Shown here: positions 50,825 through 59,309 of the stretch, one piece after another | How positions within the stretch are numbered: position 1 is the first letter of the stretch | Layout of the letters: the number at the start of each line of letters is the position of its first letter | NCBI RefSeq assembly: GCF_047971665.1 | Contig: NZ_JBKEAA010000007.1 | Span: 6,317-70,316, forward strand | DNA: 64,000 nucleotides | Direction of reading: 5' to 3' | Origin: Castellaniella sp047971665 | Lineage (GTDB): Bacteria; Pseudomonadota; Gammaproteobacteria; Burkholderiales; Burkholderiaceae_B | Made by a program: the position numbers and the translations under genes | The notes under the pieces: model-generated | The model's database searches: none | What the model was told of the DNA's origin: nothing | The model's input: only the letters and a program-made list of their open reading frames with translations

Positions 50825-51991
50825 ATGACCAACCCTTATATCCCTTCCGGCACGGATCTGGCCAGCCAGCTCCCCGTCCACCATTATTTTGATCCGGACA
50901 TCCTGGCGCGTGAACGCAGCCATATTTTCGAACGCAGCGCGCGTTACGTGGGTCACGAAAAAATGGTGCCGGATTCCGGCGACTGGCGCACCTTGGCCCA
51001 CGAAGGCGGAGGACGCGTCCTGCTGCGCGATCAGGCCGACGTACGCCTGCTGTCCAACGTCTGCCGCCATCGCCAGGCCCTGATGCTGGGCAGCCAGACT
51101 GGACGCGACACCGACTGCGCAGCAGGCAATCTGTGCCGTACGGGCGGTCGCATCCTGTGTCCCATCCATCAATGGAGCTACGACCCCCAGGGGCGGCTTC
51201 TGAACGCCCCGCTGTTTTCCGAAAAGCCCGATCTGCGGCTGCAGGAATTTCCGCTGCGCTCTTGCCACGGCCTGCTGTTCGAGGGCGCGCGCGATCCCAT
51301 GCGCGACATCGGGGATCTATTCCAGCGGCCGGAATTCGACTTTTCCGACTATGTACTGGACCATGTGGAAGTCCATCCCTGTCACTACAACTGGAAGACC
51401 TTCATCGAGGTCTACCTGGAGGACTATCACGTCGGCCCCTTCCATCCGGGCCTGGGCAGCTTCGTCACCTGCGATGACCTGGAATGGGAATTCGGCGAAT
51501 TTCACAGCATGCAGCGGGTCGGTGTGCACCAGGCCCTGGGCCAGCCGGGCACCGAGGTCTATCGCCAGTGGCACGACCGCCTGCTGCAGTACCGCTCAGG
51601 CACAGCCCCCGATTTCGGCGCAGTCTGGGTGACGTATTTCCCGACCCACATGATCGAGATCTATCCCCATGTCCTGGTGCTCTCCACGCTGCACCCCGTC
51701 AGCCCCCAGGAAACCGTCAATGTGATCGAGTTCTACTATCCCGAGGAAATCGTCGCCTTCGAACGCGAATTCATCGAGGCGCAGCGTGCCGCCTATCTTG
51801 AGACCGCGATCGAGGACGACGAGATCGGCGAACGCATGGATGCCGGACGCCGCGCCCTGATGGCGCGCGGCCAGAGCGAATGCGGTCCCTACCAGAGCCC
51901 CCTGGAAGACGGCATGGCACATTTCCATGCCTGGTACCGCCGCATGATGGATGAGTCGGGACGGATGACGCCCCCCTGCGGGCGGCCATAA
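50825..51991 (+). CDS. Rieske-type aromatic ring-hydroxylating oxygenase, alpha-like subunit
   Basis: The product is 388 aa from the ATG at 50825, with a GGGGGGAA ribosome site. The Rieske 2Fe-2S ligands are visible: NVCRHRQ (Cys-x-His) near residue 78 and CPIHQWSYDPQG (Cys-x2-His) near 111. The mononuclear iron site of the SRPBCC catalytic domain is YLEDYHVGPFHPGLG near 203. The 30-residue gap between the two Rieske pairs is longer than the usual 17 or so, with an insert around two extra Cys. Substrate unknown. It stands alone, without reductase or ferredoxin genes, beside isoprenoid genes. Confidence 0.85.
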   Translation: MTNPYIPSGTDLASQLPVHHYFDPDILARERSHIFERSARYVGHEKMVPDSGDWRTLAHEGGGRVLLRDQADVRLLSNVCRHRQALMLGSQTGRDTDCAAGNLCRTGGRILCPIHQWSYDPQGRLLNAPLFSEKPDLRLQEFPLRSCHGLLFEGARDPMRDIGDLFQRPEFDFSDYVLDHVEVHPCHYNWKTFIEVYLEDYHVGPFHPGLGSFVTCDDLEWEFGEFHSMQRVGVHQALGQPGTEVYRQWHDRLLQYRSGTAPDFGAVWVTYFPTHMIEIYPHVLVLSTLHPVSPQETVNVIEFYYPEEIVAFEREFIEAQRAAYLETAIEDDEIGERMDAGRRALMARGQSECGPYQSPLEDGMAHFHAWYRRMMDESGRMTPPCGRP

Positions 51992-51992
51992 G

Positions 51993-52022
51993 CCAGACGA
52001 ATCCGAGTGCCTTGCAAGGCAC
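51993..52022 (-). repeat. Partial copy C of the dispersed element (inverted)
   Basis: Read on the minus strand: flank CCTC, palindrome GTGCCTTGCAAGGCAC (52022-52007), then TCGGATTCG (52006-51998) and TCTGGC. The palindrome and spacer are identical to copy B; the long hairpin is absent. It sits between convergent genes (Rieske stop 51991, sulfurtransferase stop 52044). Confidence 0.75.
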
Positions 52023-52043
52023 GAGGAGGGAAGGCCCGCAGAC

Positions 52044-52907
52044 TCAGCCGCGCTCGACCGGTCGGGAGGCGTCGGCGGACCATTCGCTCCAGGATCCCGG
52101 ATACAGCGCGGAACCACGCAGGCCGGCCAGTTCCATGGCGAACAGATTATGGCAGGCCGTGATGCCCGAGCCACACTGATGCACGATGCCGTGGTCCAGC
52201 CGGTCGCCCAGCAGGGATTCGAATTCGGCCCGCAGTTCGCCCGCCGGCTTGAAACGCCCGCCCGGTCCCAGATTGAGGGCAAACGGCCGGTTCAGCGCTC
52301 CCGGGATATGGCCGCCCACCGCATCCATGGGTTCAACCGCGCCGCTGAAGCGCTCCGGCGCGCGCGCATCCAGCACCGTGAATCGCGGCTCGTTCAGATT
52401 GGCCAGAATGGCGCGGACATCCACGACGGGCATGGACGGCTTGCCCGAAAGCACCAGCCCCTGGATCGCCTGGGCTTCGCTCAGGGACGGCGCACAGGCG
52501 CCGGCCTCGACCGCGCCGCCGATGGCCTGCCAGGCGGCCCAGCCCCCGTCCAGGACCGCGACGGATTCATGCCCCAGCCAACGCAACATCCACCATAAAT
52601 GCGCCGCGAACATCGCGTTGCCGGCATCGTAGATCACCACATCAGAGCGGACCGTCAGCCCCTGGGCCCGCATCAGCGCGGCAAAGTCGGCGCGATCCGG
52701 CAAAGGGTGGCGGCCGTTGCGGCCGGTCTTGAGGGCGCTCAGCTGAGTTTCATGATCCAGATACAGGGCGCCGGGCACATGCCCCGACTCGTAAGCACGC
52801 CGCCCCGCCTGATGATCCGCCAGATCGTGGCGCACATCGAACACCAGACACCCCGGCCGGGCCAGGCGATCGCGCAGGGCCTCGGGCTGAATCAGCAATG
52901 TGGTCAT
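52044..52907 (-). CDS. sseA: 3-mercaptopyruvate/thiosulfate sulfurtransferase
   Basis: The product is 287 aa, tandem rhodanese. The N-terminal domain (about 5-140) has DAGNAMFAAHLWWML at the active-site position and is catalytically silent. The C-terminal domain carries CGSGITACHN near residue 240; CGSG[VI]TA is the mercaptopyruvate-type loop, so SseA is more likely than thiosulfate rhodanese. The ATG overlaps the upstream DMT transporter stop (ATGA). Confidence 0.9.
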   Translation of the reverse strand: MTTLLIQPEALRDRLARPGCLVFDVRHDLADHQAGRRAYESGHVPGALYLDHETQLSALKTGRNGRHPLPDRADFAALMRAQGLTVRSDVVIYDAGNAMFAAHLWWMLRWLGHESVAVLDGGWAAWQAIGGAVEAGACAPSLSEAQAIQGLVLSGKPSMPVVDVRAILANLNEPRFTVLDARAPERFSGAVEPMDAVGGHIPGALNRPFALNLGPGGRFKPAGELRAEFESLLGDRLDHGIVHQCGSGITACHNLFAMELAGLRGSALYPGSWSEWSADASRPVERG

Positions 52908-53824
52908 GACGGGGTTACCTCCTTGGTGGGAATGCTTGCGTCTTCGGGCGCCGCCGCCCCATCGTCCCCCTGCAGGGCGCGGGCCTCGGTATATGTGCGC
53001 CACACCGACAGCAGGCCGGAGCCGATGATCAGCACAATCCCGGCCCAGGCCAGCGGCATGGGCCGGTCGCCCCAGAACAGGACACCGATCAGCGTGGCAA
53101 ATATGATGGTCATGTACTGCAACGCAGCCGTCAACAGGGTAGACCCCAAGCCGAACGCCCGGGTCATGGCCAACTGGCCGACCAGCCCCGCCAGGCCCAG
53201 CCCGCCCAGGGCCAGCAGGGTCAGGGGATCGCTCGTGCGCCAGCCCTGCAGCGCAATCCCGGCCAGCCCGCTGAGACAGACGCCCAGCGAAAAGAGCAGC
53301 ACCGTGCGCCATTCGGGCTCGCCGAGCCGGCCCAGCTGGCGAATCTGCATCATGGACACCGCCGCCAGACCACCCGCCCCCAGGCCCATCAGGGCCGCCA
53401 GCCACTGGTCATGCTGGATGCTGGGGCGCAGCACGCCCAGCACGCCCAGGAAACCGGCCAGCACGGCCAGCACGCGCACCGGATCACGTTGAGCCCCGCC
53501 GAAAAACAGCATCCAGCCCGCGATGAACAGGGGTGCGGTGTAGTTCAGGCTGATGGCTGTGGGCAGGGCCAGATGGGCCAGCGCGTAAAAGCCCAGCCAC
53601 ATGGACGTGATGCCGCTGAGATTGCGCCAGATATGCGGGCGCCAGCTGGACGGCCGGATCGTCCGGTGCGTGGAATGCGCCCAGAAAAACAGCAGCAAGA
53701 CGGAAGGAATGCCACGAAACAGGACGATTTCCGGCAGCGAGGCGCCAAGACCGGCGGAGACCTTTACAAAGGCCCCCATCATGGCGAACATGGCGCAGGC
53801 CAGCAACATCCACAAAGACTGCAT
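52904..53824 (-). CDS. DMT superfamily (EamA) transporter
   Basis: The product is 306 aa with ten membrane helices in two EamA repeats (about 5-135 and 145-280). MLLACAMFAMMGAFVKVSAG at the N-terminus and FWGDRPMPLAWAGIVLIIGSG near 250 are family-like; the C-terminal 30 residues are hydrophilic. Such proteins usually export amino acids or metabolites. Substrate unknown. It is coupled to the sulfurtransferase by a 4-bp overlap; sulfur-compound export would be a guess. Confidence 0.85.
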   Translation of the reverse strand: MQSLWMLLACAMFAMMGAFVKVSAGLGASLPEIVLFRGIPSVLLLFFWAHSTHRTIRPSSWRPHIWRNLSGITSMWLGFYALAHLALPTAISLNYTAPLFIAGWMLFFGGAQRDPVRVLAVLAGFLGVLGVLRPSIQHDQWLAALMGLGAGGLAAVSMMQIRQLGRLGEPEWRTVLLFSLGVCLSGLAGIALQGWRTSDPLTLLALGGLGLAGLVGQLAMTRAFGLGSTLLTAALQYMTIIFATLIGVLFWGDRPMPLAWAGIVLIIGSGLLSVWRTYTEARALQGDDGAAAPEDASIPTKEVTPS

Positions 53825-53910
53825 GCGTCACCAAAGACAGGGATACGAACCGGAAGCCGATACTATACACTTTGCCCACCAATGTCCCCTCTTGCGGAGC
53901 TCTGCCTCAC

Positions 53911-54786
53911 ATGAAACGAATCATTCTGTTCCTCGTGACCAACATGGCGGTCATGCTGGTGCTCAGCGTCACCATGAACCTGCTGGGGGTCGGCCGCTAC
54001 CTGACGGCCAACGGCATCGATCCCACCGCGCTGCTGGTGTTCTCGGCGGTGCTGGGTTTCACGGGTTCGTTCATTTCGCTGCTGATGAGCAAATGGATGG
54101 CAAAATCCAGCACCGGCGCCCAGGTCATCGACCCCCAGGCGCCACGGAACCAGCGCGAGGCCTGGCTGGTGCAGACGGTGCACCAGCTGGCTGACCGGGC
54201 CGGCATCGGCCGCCCCGAAGTCGCCATCTACGAAGGCCCGCCCAACGCCTTTGCCACCGGGGCCTTCCGCAACGACTCCCTGGTTGCCGTCTCCACCGGC
54301 CTGCTCTCCTCCATGACCGAGGAAGAAGTCGCCGCCGTACTGGGCCATGAGGTCTCCCACGTCGCCAATGGCGACATGGTGACCCTCACCCTGATCCAGG
54401 GGGTGGTCAACACCTTCGTCATCTTCCTGTCGCGCCTGGTCGGCTATTTCATCGACCGCGCCGTGCTGAAAAACGAACGCGGGGTCGGTCTGGGCTACTA
54501 CGCCAGCGTCTTCGTCTGTGAGATCCTTTTCGGCGTGCTCGCATCGATCATCGTGGCCTGGTTCTCCCGTCAGCGGGAATTCCGCGCCGACGCGGGCGCG
54601 GCCCACCTGATGGGCGCGCGCGAGCCCATGATCCGCGCCCTCGCCCGCCTGGGCGGCGTCGAGGCCGGCGAACTGCCCAAGTCGCTGGCCGCCTCGGGCA
54701 TCACCGGAGGGGGACTCGGCGCCCTGTTCGCCTCGCACCCCCCCATCGAGAAACGCATCGAGGCGCTGCGCAACCAGACCGCCTGA
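53911..54786 (+). CDS. htpX: Zinc metalloprotease HtpX
   Basis: The product is 291 aa. Two N-terminal membrane helices (about 4-24 and 36-56) and two more around 155-210. The zinc motif GHEVSHVANGD is near residue 145 and the third ligand Glu in SRQREFRADAGAA near 225. It is an inner-membrane quality-control protease acting with FtsH. The ATG at 53911 gives the normal MKRIILFLVTNMAVML start. It converges on polA. Confidence 0.96.
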   Translation: MKRIILFLVTNMAVMLVLSVTMNLLGVGRYLTANGIDPTALLVFSAVLGFTGSFISLLMSKWMAKSSTGAQVIDPQAPRNQREAWLVQTVHQLADRAGIGRPEVAIYEGPPNAFATGAFRNDSLVAVSTGLLSSMTEEEVAAVLGHEVSHVANGDMVTLTLIQGVVNTFVIFLSRLVGYFIDRAVLKNERGVGLGYYASVFVCEILFGVLASIIVAWFSRQREFRADAGAAHLMGAREPMIRALARLGGVEAGELPKSLAASGITGGGLGALFASHPPIEKRIEALRNQTA

Positions 54787-54793
54787 CCCACCC

Positions 54794-54826
54794 TTCGGGC
54801 GCCAGGCGTCGCACCTGGCGCCCGAA
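54794..54826. terminator. Bidirectional hairpin between htpX and polA
   Basis: TTCGGGCGCCAGG (54794-54806) pairs perfectly with CCTGGCGCCCGAA (54814-54826) around a 7-nt loop in the 43-bp gap between convergent stops. It lacks a U-tract but is the only plausible terminator for both genes. Confidence 0.6.
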
Positions 54827-54829
54827 GAC

Positions 54830-57550
54830 TCAGTGCGCCGCCCCCCAGTCGGGGCCTTCCCCGACCTCGGCGACCAGCGGTACCGCCAGTTCGGCCACCC
54901 CGGCCATCAGGGCCGGGACCCGTTCACGCAGGATGGCGGCCTCATCCTCCGTCACGTCGAACACCAGTTCATCATGGACCTGCATCACCATCAGGCTGCG
55001 CAGGCCCTCGGCATCCAGCCAGTCCTGAACCGCCACCATGGCCATCTTGATGAGGTCGGCTGCTGTCCCCTGCATGGGTGCGTTGATGGCGGCTCGCTCA
55101 GCCGCGGCGGCGCGCGGCCCCTTGGCGCCGGATAATTCCGGGAAATACAGACGGCGACCGAATACGGTTTCCACGTAACCCTGCTCGCGGGCCTGACGCC
55201 GGATCCGGTCCATGTAGTCGGCCACGCCGGGGTAGCGCATGAAGTAACGGTCGATATAGGACTTGGCCGCCACCCGCGTGATGCCCAGGTTGCTCGCCAG
55301 ACCGAATTCACCCATGCCGTAGATCAGGCCAAAATTGATGGCCTTGGCTGCCCGGCGGTGTTCCGCATCGACCTGATCGGGCGGCAGGCCGAAGACCTCG
55401 GCTGCCGTGGCACGGTGGATGTCCAGCCCCTGGGCAAAGGCCCGGCGCAGATTTTCATCTCCCGAGACATGCGCCATGACGCGCAATTCAATCTGCGAAT
55501 AATCGGCCGACACGATCCGCCCCAGACTGGACACGAACGCCGACCGGACACGGCGGCCCTCGACCGTGCGCACGGGGATGTTCTGCAGGTTCGGGTCGGA
55601 CGAGGCCAGCCGCCCGGTGACCACGGCAGCCTGGGCGTAACGGGTATGCACCCGACCGGTACGCGGGTCGATCATGCGCGGCAGCTTGTCGGTATAGGTG
55701 GATTTCAGCTTGGCGATGCCGCGGTAGTCCAGCAGCAGGCGCGGCAACGGATAGTCGGCCGCCAGACGGGTCAGGACCTCTTCGTCGGTGGACGGCGCGC
55801 CGCCCGCCGTCTTGCGCAGCACAGGCAACTGCATGCGCTGGAACAGGATCTCGCCCAGCTGCTTGGGGGAATTCAGATTGAAGGGCTGGCCCGCGAGCGC
55901 ATGGGCCTGCGCTTCCAGCTCGATCATCTGGCGGCCCAGCTCATGGCTCTGCGTCGCCAGCACCCGCGCATCGATGGCCACGCCATTGCGCTCGATCCGG
56001 GTCAGCACGTCGGACGAACGGATCTCCAGTTCGTAGATGCGGTTCAGGCCGGTCTCGGATTGAACCTGCGGATACAGCACCTGATGCAGGCGCAGGGTGA
56101 AATCCGCATCCTCGGCAGCATAGTGTGCGGCCTGGTCCAGGGCGACCTCGTCAAAGCCGATCTGGCGCGCGCCCTTGCCGCACAGATCCTCGTAGGTCGT
56201 CCCCGTCAGCCCCAGCCACTGGATGCACAGATCCTGGAGATTCACACGCCGATTGGACTGCAGCACATAGGCCTGCAGCATGGTGTCATGCCGCACCCCG
56301 CGCAGCGCCACCCCCTCATTGGCGAAAACGTGCGCGTCGTATTTGGCATGATGCAGCAGCTTGGGCGCGGCCGGATCCTCGAGCCAGGGACGCAAGCGAT
56401 CGAGCACCAGGGCGCGATCCAGCTGATCAGGGGTGCCCGGCGCGCGATGCCCCACCGGCACATAGGCGGCGCGGCCGGGCTCGATGGAGAACGACAGTCC
56501 CACCAGACGGGCGGCCATGGGATCCAGGCTGGTGGTTTCCGTATCCAGGGCCACCAGGGGCGCGGCGCGCAACCGTGTCAGCCAGTCATCCAGCGCCGAT
56601 TCGTCGAGAATGGTGTCATAGTGCACAGTCGCCGGCGCGGGCGGCGTCTCGCGCGGGGCGCGGGCATCCTGGTCGGGCACCCGGTCCGGGTCGCCGGTTT
56701 CCTCTCGCAGCCAGGTCCGGAAGCCATGGGTCTCGTACAGCTGGACCAGCGCCTCATGATCAGGCGCCCGCAGGTCCAGGGCGGACGGCACCCAGTCCGA
56801 TTCCAGCGCGCAGTCCAGCCGGATGGTCAGCAGTTCCCGCGTCAGGGGAAAATTCGGCACCGCCGCGCGCAGGTTTTCTCCGGCCACCCCGCGAACATCG
56901 GCGGCCCGGGCCACCAGCGTATCGATATCGCCGTACTCGTTCAGCCACCTGGCGGCGGTCTTGGGGCCGACCTTGTCCACGCCGGGCACATTGTCCACGG
57001 CGTCGCCGGTCAGCATCAGGTAATCGACGATCCGCTCGGGTGGCACGCCGAACTTGCGGACCACGCCCTCGGGGTCCTGGCGTTCGCCCGACATGGTGTT
57101 GATCAGCTCCACCCGGTCGGTGACCAATTGGGCCAGATCCTTGTCGCCCGTGGAAATGATGGTATAAAAGCCACTTTCGCCCGCCTGGCGCGCCAGTGTG
57201 CCGATGATGTCATCGGCCTCCACGCCCGGCGCCGAGATCACGGTCCAGCCCAGCGCGGCGGCGGCCTGATGAATCGGCCCGATCTGGGCGCGCAACTCAT
57301 CGGGCATCGACGGGCGGTTGGCCTTGTAATCGGGATAGATCATTTCCCGGAACGAGCCGCCCGGCGCATCGAACACGCACGCTCCGTGGGTCGCCACGTC
57401 CTTGTAATCCAGCAACAGCCTCCGTAACATGGAGATGACGCCATACAGGGCTCCGGTGGGTTCACCGCGCGCATTGCGCAGGTCCGGCATCGCATGATAG
57501 GCGCGGTACAGGTAGCTGGACCCATCCACGAGCAACAAGGTTTTTTTCAT
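54830..57550 (-). CDS. polA: DNA polymerase I
   Basis: The product is 906 aa. 5'-nuclease domain from MKKTLLLVDGSSYLYRAYHA to about 290; 3'-5' exonuclease with intact LVALDTETTSLDP (DxE) near 345; polymerase motifs A DYSQIELRVMAHVSG near 680, B RRAAKAINFGLIYGM near 730 and C VMQVHDELVFDV near 855. The ATG (57550-57548) overlaps on the opposite strand the ATG of the divergent LOG gene (57549-57551). Its promoter must therefore lie inside that gene, and no ribosome site is visible. Confidence 0.97.
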   Translation of the reverse strand: MKKTLLLVDGSSYLYRAYHAMPDLRNARGEPTGALYGVISMLRRLLLDYKDVATHGACVFDAPGGSFREMIYPDYKANRPSMPDELRAQIGPIHQAAAALGWTVISAPGVEADDIIGTLARQAGESGFYTIISTGDKDLAQLVTDRVELINTMSGERQDPEGVVRKFGVPPERIVDYLMLTGDAVDNVPGVDKVGPKTAARWLNEYGDIDTLVARAADVRGVAGENLRAAVPNFPLTRELLTIRLDCALESDWVPSALDLRAPDHEALVQLYETHGFRTWLREETGDPDRVPDQDARAPRETPPAPATVHYDTILDESALDDWLTRLRAAPLVALDTETTSLDPMAARLVGLSFSIEPGRAAYVPVGHRAPGTPDQLDRALVLDRLRPWLEDPAAPKLLHHAKYDAHVFANEGVALRGVRHDTMLQAYVLQSNRRVNLQDLCIQWLGLTGTTYEDLCGKGARQIGFDEVALDQAAHYAAEDADFTLRLHQVLYPQVQSETGLNRIYELEIRSSDVLTRIERNGVAIDARVLATQSHELGRQMIELEAQAHALAGQPFNLNSPKQLGEILFQRMQLPVLRKTAGGAPSTDEEVLTRLAADYPLPRLLLDYRGIAKLKSTYTDKLPRMIDPRTGRVHTRYAQAAVVTGRLASSDPNLQNIPVRTVEGRRVRSAFVSSLGRIVSADYSQIELRVMAHVSGDENLRRAFAQGLDIHRATAAEVFGLPPDQVDAEHRRAAKAINFGLIYGMGEFGLASNLGITRVAAKSYIDRYFMRYPGVADYMDRIRRQAREQGYVETVFGRRLYFPELSGAKGPRAAAAERAAINAPMQGTAADLIKMAMVAVQDWLDAEGLRSLMVMQVHDELVFDVTEDEAAILRERVPALMAGVAELAVPLVAEVGEGPDWGAAH

Positions 57551-58220
57551 GACGAACAATAAGACGAAACGAATTTCAGCTGAAGAACAGATTCCCACGA
57601 TTATTGCAGAGATGCGCACGGCGGCCGCGGCCTTCCAGAAAATCGGCATGGGGGTGAGCCTGTTCGGCAGCGCCCGCACCTCTCGCGAAGACCCTTTCTA
57701 TACCATGGGGACGCAGCTGGGCCAGCGCATCGCCCAGCTCGGCCTGCCGGTCATCGCCGGTGGCGGCCCCGGGCTGATGGAAGCCGCCAACCGGGGAGCC
57801 TTCGAGGCCGGAGGGCGCAGCGTCGGACTGAATATCCGCCTGCCGCACGAAAAATCCGACAATACCTACCAGACCGACAGCCTGCATTTCGAATATTTCA
57901 ATTCACGCAAGGCATCGTTCTTCATGCACAGCCTGGCGTACGTCGTCCTGCCCGGCGGGTTCGGCACACTGGACGAGCTCTTCGAGGCCATCACCCTGGT
58001 GCAGACCAGGAAGCAACCGCCCGTCCCCATCATCCTGGTAGGCACGACCTTCTGGTCGGGCCTGATCGACTGGATCCGCGACCAGCTGCTGACTCACGGC
58101 ATGATCGGCCCCTTCGATCTGGACCTGCTGCGGGTCACCGACGACCTCGACGAAGTCATCCACCTCATCCAGGAAGCAGCCCAGATCGAACAGCGCAGCG
58201 AACCCGCCCTGCCCACCTGA
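57549..58220 (+). CDS. LOG-family (lysine-decarboxylase-like) Rossmann protein
   Basis: The product is 223 aa. VSLFGSARTSREDPFY near residue 36, AGGGPGLMEAANRGAF near 73 and the hallmark PGGFGTLDELFEAI near 134 identify the LOG/TIGR00730 family. Members hydrolyse nucleotide 5'-monophosphates; plant LOG activates cytokinins. The ATG at 57549 has AAGG 8 bp upstream. An in-frame ATG at residue 21 is possible but would cut conserved sequence. Divergent from polA with overlapping start codons. Confidence 0.88.
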   Translation: MTNNKTKRISAEEQIPTIIAEMRTAAAAFQKIGMGVSLFGSARTSREDPFYTMGTQLGQRIAQLGLPVIAGGGPGLMEAANRGAFEAGGRSVGLNIRLPHEKSDNTYQTDSLHFEYFNSRKASFFMHSLAYVVLPGGFGTLDELFEAITLVQTRKQPPVPIILVGTTFWSGLIDWIRDQLLTHGMIGPFDLDLLRVTDDLDEVIHLIQEAAQIEQRSEPALPT

Positions 58221-58312
58221 CCCCGGGGCGCTTCCGGAACCGGCCATCCGGACATAGGGGTAATGCTCGATGCTCACCGGCAAAAACGTGGGTTAACATC
58301 ACGCCTTGTTAC

Positions 58313-58324
58313 CGTCGGCCGACG
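58313..58324. promoter_or_regulatory. 12-bp palindrome upstream of the ABC importer
   Basis: CGTCGGCCGACG is a perfect palindrome, bracketed by direct TTACC repeats (58309-58313 and 58325-58329), about 35 bp before the binding-protein gene. Position and symmetry fit a repressor operator, but no regulator is linked. Nothing else is seen in the 139-bp gap. Confidence 0.3.
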
Positions 58325-58359
58325 TTACCCGCCGTCCGACTCCCCAGGAGAATGATTCG

Positions 58360-59148
58360 ATGAAAACCACTCTGCTTGGCGCCGCGCTGCTGATCACGGC
58401 TGGCCTGATCCCCGCCGTCGGCTCCGCCGCCGACACCAAGGAACTCAAGATCGCGACCGAGGCCGGCTATCCGCCGTTCGAATATCGCAATCCCAACGGC
58501 CAGCTCGAGGGCTTCGACATCGATATCGGCAACGAGGTCTGCAAGCGGCTGAACCGCACCTGCGTGTGGATCGATCAATCCTTCGACAGCCTGATCCCCG
58601 GCCTGCAGGCTCGCAAGTTCGATCTGGCTAATTCCACCATGACCGCCACCGAGGCCCGGAAAAAAGTCATCGACTTCTCCACGCCGATGTACATCGTGCC
58701 GGTCAAGCTGATGGTCAAGAAGGGCAGCGGCCTGGAGCCCACCGCCGAGTCCCTGAAAGGCAAGCGCGTCGGCGTCCAGCAGGGCACCACGATGGAAACC
58801 TACGCGCGCAAGCACTGGGCGTCCAAGGGCGTCGAGATCGTCGCCTACCCCAGCTACACGAACGCCTACGTGGACGTCACGGCAGGCCGTCTGGACGCCA
58901 CCTTCCAGGAGGCCCAGAGCGCGGTTGAGGGTTTCCTGAACAAACCCGAGGGCGCCAACTACGAGCTCGCCGCCATGATGCTCGACGATCCGATCCTGAA
59001 CGAACCCATCGCCATGGGCATCCGCAAGGGCAATCCCCTCAAGGCCGACGTGGACAAGGCGCTCAAGTCCATGCTGGCCGACGGTACGCTTCAGGGCTAC
59101 GCGAAGAAATACTTCGCTGAAGGCCTGATCCGATTCCCCGCCAAGTAA
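58360..59148 (+). CDS. Periplasmic amino-acid-binding protein (basic amino acid type)
   Basis: The product is 262 aa. Signal peptide of about 23 residues ending VGSAA. The mature part has LKIATEAGYPPFEYRNPNGQ and LEGFDIDIGNEVCKRL, the HisJ/ArgT/LAO family signature; DLANSTMTATEARKKVIDFS lies near 90. A CCCAGGAG ribosome site precedes the ATG at 58360. It binds a basic amino acid such as arginine, lysine, ornithine or histidine; which one is not decidable. First gene of the importer operon. Confidence 0.92.
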   Translation: MKTTLLGAALLITAGLIPAVGSAADTKELKIATEAGYPPFEYRNPNGQLEGFDIDIGNEVCKRLNRTCVWIDQSFDSLIPGLQARKFDLANSTMTATEARKKVIDFSTPMYIVPVKLMVKKGSGLEPTAESLKGKRVGVQQGTTMETYARKHWASKGVEIVAYPSYTNAYVDVTAGRLDATFQEAQSAVEGFLNKPEGANYELAAMMLDDPILNEPIAMGIRKGNPLKADVDKALKSMLADGTLQGYAKKYFAEGLIRFPAK

Positions 59149-59223
59149 TCCCGCATCATGCCGTCTGACCCTGCGCCCGGGTCCTGCCTCCACGGAGGCG
59201 GCCCGGCGGTTCCGGTCGAACGC

Positions 59224-59251
59224 GGCCTGGCCGGTCCCCACCGGCCAGGCC
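59224..59251 (+). other. Strong intercistronic hairpin after the binding-protein gene
   Basis: GGCCTGGCCGGT (59224-59235) pairs perfectly with ACCGGCCAGGCC (59240-59251) around loop CCCC, 75 bp after the stop. In binding-protein operons such hairpins protect the upstream message, giving more binding protein than permease. No T tract, so a full terminator is unlikely. Confidence 0.65.
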
Positions 59252-59309
59252 TCTTCGTCGCCTGCGCGCGCGCCGAGGCGCCCGACGCCCTCATTTCCCT
59301 TTCACGCCC

